Counted from the first letter of the stretch, positions 1-7,650 are shown. The stretch: DNA of 14,435 bases from Oscillospiraceae bacterium (GCA_016286595.1 JAEETR010000139.1:1-14435), one strand, 5' to 3'. A program made the numbers and translations. The notes: generated by a model from the letters alone, not told the origin.

Positions 1-728
1 CCCATGAACATGGGAAGTCCGGCGCCGGAGCCGATGAATACGGCCTCGTAACCCGCTTCAAAGAGCTCGTCCACGGATACGGTCTTGCCGATGACCATAT
101 TGGTCTCGATGTCCACTCCAAGCTTTTCCAGGTTGGCAACTTCCTTCTTCACTATATCCTTGGGCAGTCTGAACTCGGGGATGCCGTAGGTCAGAACGCC
201 GCCGGCGGCGTGAAGCGACTCGTATATGGTAACGGCGTAACCGGCCCTCGCCAGCTCGCCGGCGCAGGTCAGGCCCGCGGGGCCGGAGCCCACCACGGCC
301 ACCTTATGGCCGTTAGGCACAGGCTTTTCTGCCTTGGCGGCATTGTTCTCGAGGGCCCAGTCGGCTACGAAACGCTCAAGACGTCCTATGCCCACGCTCT
401 CGCCCTTTATGCCGCGGATGCACTTGCCCTCGCACTGGCTCTCCTGGGGGCACACACGGCCGCACACGGCGGGCAGGGCGTTCGCGCTGCTGAGTATATC
501 GTAGGCGCTCTGCATATCCCCCTCACGGACCTTGCCGATGAAGGCGGGGATGGGCACGTTCACGGGGCAGCCCTCCACACAGCGGGGGTTCTTGCAGTCA
601 AGGCAGCGGTTCGATTCCTTGAGAGCCTCCTCCATGGTGTAGCCCAGGGCCACCTCCAGGAAGTTCTTGTTGCGCACGTCGGGGGCCTGCTCGGCCATTT
701 TCGTCTTCTCAAGAGTCATGTCAGCCAT
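1..728 (-). CDS. nfnB: NfnB / GltD-like large subunit of NADH-dependent reduced ferredoxin:NADP+ oxidoreductase (3' part outside window)
   Basis: Translating the minus strand from the ATG at 728-726 gives 242 residues that run off the window edge. Eight cysteines (42, 45, 50, 54 and 89, 93, 99, 103) form the two N-terminal four-cysteine clusters of the GltD family, which hold [4Fe-4S] centres. GSGPAG at 147-152 is the FAD dinucleotide-binding loop, and the stretch around 176-189 (GGVLTYGIPEFRLP) is typical of the family. Alone it could be called glutamate synthase small subunit. However, it directly follows and overlaps the partner gene for the NfnA-type flavoprotein, with no large glutamate synthase gene visible. 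This favours the electron-bifurcating NfnAB complex, in which NfnB binds NADPH and FAD and takes electrons toward ferredoxin. GGGAGGTG at 735-742 is a strong ribosome binding site 6 bases before the ATG. Family certain; Nfn rather than GltD assignment is inferred from context. Confidence 0.88.
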   Translation of the reverse strand, partial: MADMTLEKTKMAEQAPDVRNKNFLEVALGYTMEEALKESNRCLDCKNPRCVEGCPVNVPIPAFIGKVREGDMQSAYDILSSANALPAVCGRVCPQESQCEGKCIRGIKGESVGIGRLERFVADWALENNAAKAEKPVPNGHKVAVVGSGPAGLTCAGELARAGYAVTIYESLHAAGGVLTYGIPEFRLPKDIVKKEVANLEKLGVDIETNMVIGKTVSVDELFEAGYEAVFIGSGAGLPMFM

Positions 729-1581
729 TGCGCACACCTCCCGTAAGATTGCAGATATGGGCTTCCTTCGCCTTCTGCTCAAAGTCTTTGTAAGTGGTCA
801 GTCGGCTGATGGCCTCGTCAAAATCCACTTGATGGCCGTCAAAATCCGGGCCGTCGACGCAGGCGAACATCACCTTGCCGCCCACGGTGACGCGGCAGCA
901 GCCGCACATGCCGGTGCCGTCTATCATAATGGGGTTCATGCTGACGGTGGCGGGCACGCCGTACTTCGCGGCCACCCGGCAGCAGAATTTCATCATCGCG
1001 AGAGGGCCGATGGCGAACATCATGGCGCACTCCGGTCCGTCCTTCAGCAGCTCCTCCAGCTTGACGGTGGTGAAGCCGGCAAAGCCGTAGCTGCCGTCGT
1101 CGGTGCAGACGTACAGTTCGTCGGAAGCGGCGCGCATCTCGTCCTCAAGGATGACGATGTCCTTCGTGCGGAAGCCCACGACGGTCTCCACCTTTGCGCC
1201 GGCATCCTTCAGAGCCTTCGCCACGGGAAGCGCGATGGCGCTGCCCAGACCGCCGCCCACGACGATCACGCGTTTGCCCTCGTATCCCTCCACCTCGGTG
1301 GGTTTGCCCAGAGGGCCGACAAAGTCGGAAAGGCACTGGCCCACCTCGAGCTCCTCAAGGCACATGGTGGTGGCGCCTATGGCCTGGAAAATGACGGTAA
1401 CGCTGCCGTCCTCTCCGCAGCTGGACACGGTGAGAGGTATCCTCTCCCCCTCTTCATCGACGCGCAGTATGACGAACTGACCGGCTTTGGCCTTCTTCGC
1501 ACAGGCGGGAGCGTAGACGGCTATGCGGGTGGTGCCGGGCGTAAGCGTCTCCTTGCGCATCAGCTCATATTTCCGGGGCAC
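721..1581 (-). CDS. nfnA: NfnA / ferredoxin-NADP+ reductase subunit alpha (FAD, [2Fe-2S], NAD(H)-binding small subunit)
   Basis: This 286-residue protein belongs to the dihydroorotate dehydrogenase electron-transfer / sulfide dehydrogenase-like FAD/NAD-binding family. RIPLT at 47-51 is the FAD-binding motif of the ferredoxin reductase fold. GGGLGSA at 109-115 is the nucleotide-binding loop. The C-terminal cysteines 226, 228, 229 and 241, in the DGTGMCGCC...FACVDGP context, are the [2Fe-2S] site. Its pairing with a GltD-like gene is the hallmark of NfnAB, which couples NADH and reduced ferredoxin oxidation to NADP+ reduction in anaerobes. I chose the GTG at 1581-1579 because AGAGGTGA (1587-1594) lies just upstream. 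An upstream in-frame GTG at 1590 sits inside that ribosome binding site and has none of its own. The stop overlaps nfnB by 8 bases, which suggests coupled translation. PyrK and SudB are alternative names for relatives but fit the neighbour less well. Confidence 0.9.
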   Translation of the reverse strand: MPRKYELMRKETLTPGTTRIAVYAPACAKKAKAGQFVILRVDEEGERIPLTVSSCGEDGSVTVIFQAIGATTMCLEELEVGQCLSDFVGPLGKPTEVEGYEGKRVIVVGGGLGSAIALPVAKALKDAGAKVETVVGFRTKDIVILEDEMRAASDELYVCTDDGSYGFAGFTTVKLEELLKDGPECAMMFAIGPLAMMKFCCRVAAKYGVPATVSMNPIMIDGTGMCGCCRVTVGGKVMFACVDGPDFDGHQVDFDEAISRLTTYKDFEQKAKEAHICNLTGGVRNG

Positions 1582-1586
1582 GTATA

Positions 1587-1594
1587 TCACCTCT
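1587..1594 (-). promoter_or_regulatory. Ribosome binding site that sets the nfnA start
   Basis: AGAGGTGA on the minus strand ends 5 bases before the GTG at 1581-1579. The other in-frame GTG (1590-1588) lies within this site, so it cannot use it. The resulting N-terminus, MPRKYELM, aligns with how family members usually begin. Confidence 0.75.
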
Positions 1595-1610
1595 TTCGAG
1601 TTTAATAATT

Positions 1611-1652
1611 CAAATATAAAGTTAATCCGAGTCGAAACCGACCCGGATTAAC
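1611..1652 (-). terminator. Rho-independent terminator after rpsU
   Basis: Bases 1621-1652 form an almost perfect palindrome. In the minus-strand RNA the stem is 14 pairs with one G-U wobble and a 4-base loop. It is followed by a U-rich but interrupted tail (UUUAUAUUUG). It begins 17 bases past the rpsU stop. Direction is set by the U-rich side; the plus-strand side is not T-rich. The interrupted U-tract may allow read-through into nfnAB, for which I see no convincing separate promoter. Confidence 0.8.
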
Positions 1653-1669
1653 ATCAATACGATACAAAA

Positions 1670-1855
1670 TCAGGAATATCTCTTATTCTTGTTTTTCCTG
1701 GCCGCCTCAGACTTTTTGCGACGCTTTACACTGGGGCTCTGATAATACTCCTTCTTCCGGAAGTCGGCAAGAACGCCTGATTTTGCGCAAGTCCTCTTAA
1801 ATCTCTTAAGAGCGTTATCCAAAGACTCGCCTTCCTTGACATGGATCTCTGACAT
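1670..1855 (-). CDS. rpsU: 30S ribosomal protein S21
   Basis: This 61-residue, strongly basic protein starts MSEIHVKEGESLDNALKRFKR and has the usual S21 middle part, KSGVLADFRKKEYYQSPS, followed by a Lys/Arg-rich tail (KRRKKSEAARKNKNKRY). Length and sequence match bacterial S21, a small-subunit protein involved in translation initiation. A run of GGAGGGAGG (1863-1871) lies 7 bases upstream of the ATG. The gene has its own consensus promoter and is followed by a hairpin terminator, so it is probably a single-gene transcript lying between leuS and nfnA. Confidence 0.97.
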   Translation of the reverse strand: MSEIHVKEGESLDNALKRFKRTCAKSGVLADFRKKEYYQSPSVKRRKKSEAARKNKNKRYS

Positions 1856-1890
1856 CTGTTTCCCTCCCTCCGGCTGCTGATTTCTTCGAT

Positions 1891-1919
1891 ATTATAATTT
1901 GATTGAAGATGAATGTCAA
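1891..1919 (-). promoter_or_regulatory. Consensus SigA (sigma-70 type) promoter for rpsU
   Basis: On the minus strand TTGACA (1919-1914) and TATAAT (1896-1891) are separated by exactly 17 bases, so both hexamers and the spacer match the vegetative consensus perfectly. Transcription should start near 1884, giving a leader of about 30 bases with the ribosome binding site. The surrounding 1897-1963 is AT-rich, and I see no clear terminator for leuS within it. Confidence 0.93.
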
Positions 1920-1963
1920 TAAAAATTATTCGTTTATTTGACGGTTTTTCTTAATTGTTCCAT

Positions 1964-4459
1964 TTACCGTGCGGGCTTTACGATGAGATTGACCAGCCTG
2001 TTCTTCACGACTATGGTCTTGACTATCTCCATGCCCTCTATCTGGCGCTTCACCTTCTCGTTGTCCTTCACCGCGGCGATAACGGTATCGTCGTCGCTGT
2101 CGGCGGGTACGGTGACGGTGGCCCGGAGCTTGCCGTTTATCTGCACGGCCAGTTCCCGCTCGCTCTCGACCATGGCCTTCTCGTCGAACTCAGGCCATTT
2201 TGACGCGGCGGCGTAGCCCTTGAAGCCCTGCATCTGCCACAGCTCCTCCACTATGTGGGGGGCAAAGGGGGACAGCATCTGCAGCAGGGCCTTGATATCT
2301 CCCCGGCTGGGCTTGTTGTCGGAGTAGGCGTTCACCAGAGCCATCAGCGCGGCGATGGCGGTGTTGAACTTCATCTGCTCGATGTCCTCCCCCACCTTCT
2401 TTATGGTGCGGTGGACGATGGCGGAGTTGGCGGCGGAATAGCTCTCGTCGCCGGGTATCTGCTTCTCGGCCAGGTTCCAGACCTTGTCGAGGAAGCGCTT
2501 ACAGCCCTTCACGGCGGTGGAGGACCAGGTGGCGGTCTTCTCGAAATCGCCGATGAACATGATGTAAAGGCGCAGGGTGTCGGCGCCGAACTCCTTGACC
2601 ACGTCGTCGGGATTGACCACGTTGCCCAGGGATTTGGACATCTTTACGCTGGGGCGAAGGGCGAGATTGCCGTACTTGTCGATGAGCGCCTGCTTCTCGG
2701 CCTCGGACTCCACGTTGCCCACGTAGTGGGGGTTCTGGCCCAGTATCATGCCGTGGCTGGTGCGCTTTGCGTAAGGCTCCTTGGTGTGCACCACGCCGAT
2801 ATCATAAAGGAACTTGTGCCAGAAGCGGGAGTAGAGCAGGTGGAGCGTGGTGTGCTCCATGCCGCCGTTATACCAGTCCACAGGGCCCCAGTATTCCTCG
2901 GCGGATTTGCTGACGGCCTCGCTGTCGTTGTGGGGATCCATATAGCGCAGGAAGTACCAGCTGGAACCGGCCCAGTTGGGCATGGTGTCAGTCTCCCGGC
3001 GGGCGGGGCCTCCGCAGCAGGGGCAGGTGGTGTTGACCCAGTCGGTCATCTTGGCGAGGGGGCTCTCACCGTCGTCCGTGGGCTCGTAGCTCTCCACGTT
3101 GGGCAGTTTGAGGGGCAGCTCGCTCTCGGGGATGGCCTGCCAGCCGCATTTGTCGCAGTACACCAGGGGGATGGGCTCGCCCCAGTAGCGCTGACGGGAG
3201 AACACCCAGTCACGGAGCTTGAAATTGACCTTCTGCTCCCCCAGGCCCTTGTCGGTGAGCCACTGGATTATCTTCTTCTTGGCCTCCTCCACGGGCAGTC
3301 CGTTGAGGAAACCGGAGTTGACGAGTATGCCCGTGTCGCAGTCGGTGAAGGCGGCCTCTTCCACGTTGCCGCCGGCCACCACCTCAATGATGGGCAGGTT
3401 GAATTTCTTGGCGAACTCCCAGTCGCGCTCGTCGTGGCCGGGAACGGCCATTATAGCGCCGGTGCCATAGGTGGCCAGCACGTAGTCGGAGATAAAGATG
3501 GGTATCTCGTCGCCGGTGACGGGGTTGATGGCCCGGACGCCCTTTATCTCAACGCCGGTCTTGTCCTTGTTTATCTCGGTGCGCTCAAAATCGCTCTTCT
3601 TTGCCGCCGCGGCCTGATATTCCCTCACCTCGTCCAGGTTGGAGATGGCGTCGGCCCAGCTGTCGAGGATGGGGTGCTCCGGGGAGATGACCATGTAGGT
3701 CACGCCGAAAAGGGTGTCGGCACGGGTGGTGAATACCCGCAGCTTGTCGCCCTTTGTGGTGCCGAAATCCACCTCCGCGCCGTAGGAACGGCCTATCCAG
3801 TTGCGCTGCTGTGTCTTGACGCGGTCGATGAAGTCAAGGTCGTCCAGATCGTCGATGAGGCGGTCGGCGTACTTGGTGATGGCCAGCATCCACTGGCTCT
3901 TCTCCTTGCGCACCACCTCGCTGCCGCAACGCTCGCACACGCCCTCCACGACCTCTTCATTGGCCAGCACCACTTTGCAGGAGGTGCACCAGTTGACGGA
4001 CATGGTGGCCTTGTACGCAAGGCCGCGCTTGAACATCTGCAGGAATATCCACTGGGTCCACTTGTAATAGTCCGGGTCGGAGGTGTTCACCACCCGGTCC
4101 CAGTCGAAGCCGTAGCCCAGCATCTTAAGCTGGTTGGTGAAGTTGGCGATATTGTCGTGAGTGACCACAGCCGGATGGATGTGGTTTTTGATGGCGTAGT
4201 TCTCCGTGGGCAGGCCGAAGGCGTCGTAGCCGATGGGGAAAAGCACGTTGTAGCCGTCCATCCTCTTTTTGCGGGTAATGACGTCCATGGCGGTATAGGG
4301 CCGGGGATGACCCACGTGAAGGCCCTGCCCGGAGGGGTACGGGAACTCAATAAGACCGTAGAATTTGGGCTTTTTGGAATCGTTCTCGGCGCGATAGGGC
4401 TTCTCCCGCTCCCATATCTCCTGCCACTTCTTCTCTATTCTGGCAAAATCGTAGTTCAT
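1964..4459 (-). CDS. leuS: Leucyl-tRNA synthetase
   Basis: This 831-residue class I aminoacyl-tRNA synthetase charges tRNA-Leu in the cytoplasm. The HIGH-type signature is HVGH at 48-51, and KMSKS is at 606-610. Between them lies the CP1 editing domain, with TTRADTLFG (244-252) and GTGAIMAVPGHDERD (332-346) around the pocket that hydrolyses mischarged tRNA. Cys158, Cys161, Cys175 and Cys178 form a zinc-binding-like set, and Cys435/438 with Cys479/481/482 form a second. The tryptophan-rich PNWAGSSWYFLRYMDP (494-509) is typical of bacterial LeuRS. The C-terminus ends NRLVNLIVKP, as in the family. Length is within the normal range. AGGAGG lies 12 bases before the ATG, slightly far but the only site; a stop codon lies just upstream in frame. 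The gene begins 27 bases after rsfS ends, so there is no room for a T-box leader. Confidence 0.98.
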   Translation of the reverse strand: MNYDFARIEKKWQEIWEREKPYRAENDSKKPKFYGLIEFPYPSGQGLHVGHPRPYTAMDVITRKKRMDGYNVLFPIGYDAFGLPTENYAIKNHIHPAVVTHDNIANFTNQLKMLGYGFDWDRVVNTSDPDYYKWTQWIFLQMFKRGLAYKATMSVNWCTSCKVVLANEEVVEGVCERCGSEVVRKEKSQWMLAITKYADRLIDDLDDLDFIDRVKTQQRNWIGRSYGAEVDFGTTKGDKLRVFTTRADTLFGVTYMVISPEHPILDSWADAISNLDEVREYQAAAAKKSDFERTEINKDKTGVEIKGVRAINPVTGDEIPIFISDYVLATYGTGAIMAVPGHDERDWEFAKKFNLPIIEVVAGGNVEEAAFTDCDTGILVNSGFLNGLPVEEAKKKIIQWLTDKGLGEQKVNFKLRDWVFSRQRYWGEPIPLVYCDKCGWQAIPESELPLKLPNVESYEPTDDGESPLAKMTDWVNTTCPCCGGPARRETDTMPNWAGSSWYFLRYMDPHNDSEAVSKSAEEYWGPVDWYNGGMEHTTLHLLYSRFWHKFLYDIGVVHTKEPYAKRTSHGMILGQNPHYVGNVESEAEKQALIDKYGNLALRPSVKMSKSLGNVVNPDDVVKEFGADTLRLYIMFIGDFEKTATWSSTAVKGCKRFLDKVWNLAEKQIPGDESYSAANSAIVHRTIKKVGEDIEQMKFNTAIAALMALVNAYSDNKPSRGDIKALLQMLSPFAPHIVEELWQMQGFKGYAAASKWPEFDEKAMVESERELAVQINGKLRATVTVPADSDDDTVIAAVKDNEKVKRQIEGMEIVKTIVVKNRLVNLIVKPAR

Positions 4460-4486
4460 ATCGACTCATTTCCTCCTGACACCGGG

Positions 4487-4843
4487 TCACTTCAGCATTT
4501 CTGCCGTATCCACAACAGGAGCGTCTGACCACAGGTGCTCCAGATTGTAAAAGTTTCTGACTTCCTCAAGGAATATGTGGACCACCACGCAGCCGAAGTC
4601 CACCAGGACCCAGCCGCCGTCACGATAGCCCTCCTTGCGCAGGGGCGGCTCCTCCTGCTCGGACAGCGCCTTGTCCACTGCGTCGGTAAGGGTCTTTATC
4701 ATGGTGGTGGACGAGGCGGTGCATATGATGAAGTAATCCGCCAGGACGGTGAGCTCTCTGGTAGCCAGCACCTTTATATCCCTGGCCATCTTGTCGTCGA
4801 GGGCTTTTACTGCTATGCACGCGACTTCATAGGGGGTAAGCAT
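4487..4843 (-). CDS. rsfS: Ribosomal silencing factor RsfS (YbeB/Iojap family)
   Basis: This 118-residue protein carries ADYFIICTASS at 35-45, GGWVLVDFGCVVVHIF at 76-91 and YNLEHLWSDA at 99-108, the three conserved blocks of the RsfS family. Family members bind ribosomal protein L14 on the large subunit and block subunit joining when nutrients are short. I place the start at the ATG at 4843. A TTG directly before it (4846) is in frame, but AAAGGA with an 11-base spacer serves the ATG at least as well. It follows the LCP gene by 61 bases and precedes leuS by 27. The order nadD-yqeK, LCP, rsfS is common in Clostridia and supports the call. Confidence 0.96.
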   Translation of the reverse strand: MLTPYEVACIAVKALDDKMARDIKVLATRELTVLADYFIICTASSTTMIKTLTDAVDKALSEQEEPPLRKEGYRDGGWVLVDFGCVVVHIFLEEVRNFYNLEHLWSDAPVVDTAEMLK

Positions 4844-4904
4844 CAATAATCCATTCCTTTCATTGTGCCGGCGCTTCTCGGCCGGTAAGGCACGTTATAC
4901 TCCG

Positions 4905-6479
4905 TCAGTTGCCCCAGGAGGGGTTGCCCGCGTATACGCCGCTGGTGGAGTATATCTTCCGGGTCTCCGGGTCTCTCGTGAGTATGTTCAGGTCCTCCAG
5001 AAGAATGTCCTCATAGAAGGGGTTCAGGGTGGCGTTGAGCATCTGCACCCACTCCTCGGGGTAGATGGACACGTAGGAGACCCACTGGCCGCCGTGCTTC
5101 ACCACGTCCTCATAATTGCCGGGCACGGTGTAGAAGTTGATGTTCTCCACGTCCATCTTGAAGAACTCCTTGGCAAACCAGATAAGGTTGCCGGTGGTCA
5201 GGTCGGTGTCAACGTAATTGACGAAGAGGTCCACGAGAGTATTGAGGTTGAGCTTGTCCGCCTTGGCGATGATCTGTGCGGCGGCGGCCTTCAAAAAGTC
5301 CTGCTGGGTGCCGATACGGCCGATATCCTGATCTTCGTATCCGCTGCGGAAGCGCATGACCTGCACCGCCGTGGCGCCGTCAAGATGCTGCTGGCCCTTG
5401 GACACGTGGATATAAAGGCCCTGCTCCGGATCCTCGTAATTCATGCTTCTGGGCACGTAGTAATCAATGCCGCCCACGGCGTCAACCAGCTTGACGAAGG
5501 CGCTGAGCTTGACCCGGGCGTAGAAATCCACCTCGTAGCCCAGGATGTCGGCCAGCGTCTCCACCGCGCCGGGCATTCCGCCGCCGTAGCAGTAGATGGA
5601 GTTGGCCTTCTTAACGCTCCAGGACACGTTCACCATGGTGTCTCTGGGGATGCTCACCACGTTGAGCGTGTAGTTTTCAACGTCAAAGGTGGCCACCATT
5701 ATGGTATCGGTATTGCCGTAGCCGTTGTCCATGCCCATGAGAAGGAAGCTGTACTTGTTCTGATTGCGTCCCGTCAGCGGGGCTGGCTCGACAGGGGTGT
5801 CTTCGGTTTTGCTGCCGGAATTGCTGGGCGTGGCGGCGGCCGTGCCCGTGGACTGTGCCGGCTGCGTCGGCGCAGTCTGTCCGGTACCGGCGGAGGTCGA
5901 GGCGGAGGTGCGGCGGTTGTTGTTTATCTCCGGGGGCTTGACCATGACTCTCCATGCTATGAGGAGGCCGACTGCCGTCACGATGAGCAGGCTCACCAGG
6001 GCGATGACGACCCTCCACGGGAAGGCCGCGGCCCGCCGGGCCATGATCTCCTCAAACTCTTCTTCCTCGTCCATCTCCTCGGCTTCGTCCAGCTCGTCGG
6101 AGAAAAGATCGTAGGTCCGGGCACTGCCGCTGTCCCGCCCGGGCTCCTGGATGCTGATATTATCGGTCCTGACGGGCGCGGCGCGGCGGATGACGACTCC
6201 CTCGGCCAGCAGGTCCAGCGGTCCGGTGTTATCGTCCTGCTTCTCCTGCTCCTGCTCCGGATCACTGAACACGATGTTCTCCGGCTCCACGGGCGCCGGG
6301 CGGTCCGCCTCCGGCACTCCCCTGACGGCGCCGAAGCCGCCCATAAACTCTTCGTCGTTCAGGATATCATCCAAACCGCTGACGTCGCCTATATCGAAAC
6401 CGTTATCAGCGTCGTTCCTTATTATCTCGTTGTCCGCGCTGCCGCGCCGGGGTCTTCTGCTGTTGCCAAATAACTTCAT
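4905..6479 (-). CDS. LytR-CpsA-Psr (LCP) family cell-wall polymer ligase with a long acidic cytoplasmic N-terminus
   Basis: This 524-residue single-pass membrane protein has four visible parts. Residues 1-155 are a hydrophilic cytoplasmic tail, very acidic at 129-145. Residues 156-180 are the membrane helix (VVIALVSLLIVTAVGLLIAW). Residues 187-235 are a Ser/Thr/Pro-rich linker. From about 241 comes the LCP domain, with NTDT (256-259), SIPRDT (276-281), a Lys at 290, VGGIDY (335-340) and RFRSGYEDQDIGRIG (376-390). The Arg and Asp residues in these motifs are those that bind the pyrophosphate of polyprenyl-linked substrates in the family. LCP enzymes move wall teichoic acid or other glycopolymers from lipid carriers to peptidoglycan outside the membrane; the polymer used here is unknown. 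The start is one base after the nadD-yqeK stop, suggesting translational coupling. The tail is far longer than the short one usual in the family. Confidence 0.92.
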   Translation of the reverse strand: MKLFGNSRRPRRGSADNEIIRNDADNGFDIGDVSGLDDILNDEEFMGGFGAVRGVPEADRPAPVEPENIVFSDPEQEQEKQDDNTGPLDLLAEGVVIRRAAPVRTDNISIQEPGRDSGSARTYDLFSDELDEAEEMDEEEEFEEIMARRAAAFPWRVVIALVSLLIVTAVGLLIAWRVMVKPPEINNNRRTSASTSAGTGQTAPTQPAQSTGTAAATPSNSGSKTEDTPVEPAPLTGRNQNKYSFLLMGMDNGYGNTDTIMVATFDVENYTLNVVSIPRDTMVNVSWSVKKANSIYCYGGGMPGAVETLADILGYEVDFYARVKLSAFVKLVDAVGGIDYYVPRSMNYEDPEQGLYIHVSKGQQHLDGATAVQVMRFRSGYEDQDIGRIGTQQDFLKAAAAQIIAKADKLNLNTLVDLFVNYVDTDLTTGNLIWFAKEFFKMDVENINFYTVPGNYEDVVKHGGQWVSYVSIYPEEWVQMLNATLNPFYEDILLEDLNILTRDPETRKIYSTSGVYAGNPSWGN

Positions 6480-6480
6480 C

Positions 6481-7650
6481 TCAACCTTGCCCTTTATTCA
6501 GCTCCAGCCATCTCATGGCCAGAACCGTTCTTTCATGGGGGACGATCCCCCGCCGTGTCATATCCTCGATGCTCATGGCGTAGCCCAGAAGCATCGCCTC
6601 GTCAAGATCCTCAAAGGCCAGACTCCGCAGACGCTCGACGCCGGGAAAATCCCGCGTAGGCTCCACGTAGTCGGCCATATAGATTATCTTCTCCAGCAGC
6701 GACATATCCTCTTTGCCGGTGGTGTGGTAATTTATGGCTGAGCACACCGCCTCGCTGCAGCCGAATTCCGCCGCGGCAATAGCCGCCGCAGTCTTCGAGT
6801 GGAGGAGATTTGCCGACTGCTTTTCCATTTTGTCAGCTATAATACCATATCTTTCACACATTATCAACTGTTCGTCGAGGGACAGTTTTTTCGTTATATC
6901 GTGGAGTATGGCGGCCTCCCTGGCGTCCTCCTCATCTGCGCCCCAGCGCCGCGCAAGCATGACGGCCGTCTCCTCGCAGCCCTGTACGTGGGGGATGCGG
7001 GTGGGCTTGAGCATGGCGAAGGCCCTGCGGCGAAGGAAGTCGAAGCTCGGTTTAACGCCGTAGAGTCTGTGCCTGACGATGAAGGAGTAAACGTTTTCGT
7101 CCAGATATTCCTCGCCCATTCTTCGCGGAAGAGCCTCGCGCACCTGGGTGGAGGACACCTCGAAGGGCCTGTTCTTCACCACCCGGCACCGGGCTGAGTA
7201 CGTCTTTTCAAGATACCCGGCGAAGCGCTCTATGTCCGCCCCGTCCCCCTCACGGGAGAGGGCGCACAGCGTGCAGGAGGACAGAATATCCTTAAATCTG
7301 TACCATTTCTCTATACCCAGGAACATATCGGTACCCATGATAAGATAGACGGTATCCGTCGGGTAAATGTTCCGGATCTGGGAAAGAGTATCTACGGTAT
7401 AGCTCCTGCCGCCCCGGGTTATCTCCATATCGGAGATCTCGGCGCAGGGAACGCCAGCCATGGCAAGGCGGGTCATCTCCAGGCGCTGCTGCGCGTCGGC
7501 GGACCCCGCCTTCAGTTCCTTGTGCGGAGGCTGCGCGGTCGGTATCACCAGCAGGCGGTCCAGCCCGAGAGCCCCTGCCGCGTCAGAAGCGGCAAGGGTA
7601 TGCCCTTTATGGGGCGGGTCGAAGGTCCCGCCGTAGATACCGATCTTCAT
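6481..7650 (-). CDS. nadD: Fused nicotinate-nucleotide adenylyltransferase (NadD) and YqeK-type HD-domain Ap4A hydrolase
   Basis: This is one uninterrupted 389-residue reading frame holding two enzymes. Residues 1-198 are NadD: GGTFDPPHKGH (7-17) is the nucleotidyltransferase HxGH region, and SSTQVREAL (166-174) is the C-terminal ATP-binding signature. This half makes deamido-NAD from nicotinate mononucleotide and ATP. From about 213 it is a YqeK-like HD domain, with His221, HD at 250-251, His284, His309 and Asp327 (YMADYVEPTR), the expected metal ligands. YqeK proteins split Ap4A symmetrically into two ADP. In most Firmicutes these are separate adjacent genes, nadD then yqeK; here no stop or new start separates them. 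I start at the ATG at 7650, 13 bases after yhbY, with AAAGGGG 8 bases upstream. An in-frame extension to 7779 runs over yhbY and does not resemble NadD. The stop lies one base before the LCP start. Confidence 0.93.
   Translation of the reverse strand: MKIGIYGGTFDPPHKGHTLAASDAAGALGLDRLLVIPTAQPPHKELKAGSADAQQRLEMTRLAMAGVPCAEISDMEITRGGRSYTVDTLSQIRNIYPTDTVYLIMGTDMFLGIEKWYRFKDILSSCTLCALSREGDGADIERFAGYLEKTYSARCRVVKNRPFEVSSTQVREALPRRMGEEYLDENVYSFIVRHRLYGVKPSFDFLRRRAFAMLKPTRIPHVQGCEETAVMLARRWGADEEDAREAAILHDITKKLSLDEQLIMCERYGIIADKMEKQSANLLHSKTAAAIAAAEFGCSEAVCSAINYHTTGKEDMSLLEKIIYMADYVEPTRDFPGVERLRSLAFEDLDEAMLLGYAMSIEDMTRRGIVPHERTVLAMRWLELNKGQG

Noticed and set aside
210..1605. Plus-strand frames opposite nfnA and nfnB
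   Set aside because: Both minus-strand genes show complete cysteine clusters and FAD/NAD loops, so the plus-strand frames are by-products.
1925..1970. Possible terminator after leuS (ACGGT/ACCGT inverted repeat)
   Set aside because: The arms are short with a loop of about 20 bases and no U-tract in the right place; I do not claim a terminator.
2255..4528. Very long plus-strand open frame (about 757 codons) opposite leuS
   Set aside because: It mirrors leuS, whose product has all synthetase motifs. The antisense protein is Gly/Val/His-rich with no recognisable domain and no sensible ribosome binding site; GC-rich third positions create such frames.
4844..4864. Tiny open frame (MKGMDY) ending in TGATG at the rsfS start
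   Set aside because: No ribosome binding site precedes it and six codons overlapping a start can arise by chance; not enough to call a leader peptide.
4867..4890. Small CCGGC/GCCGG hairpin between the LCP gene and rsfS
   Set aside because: Only about five pairs and no following T-run, so it does not look like a terminator.
4863..6473. Long plus-strand open frame (about 536 codons) opposite the LCP gene
   Set aside because: It is a shadow of the LCP gene, which has a clear membrane helix and catalytic motifs. The antisense reading is low-complexity and unlike any family I know.
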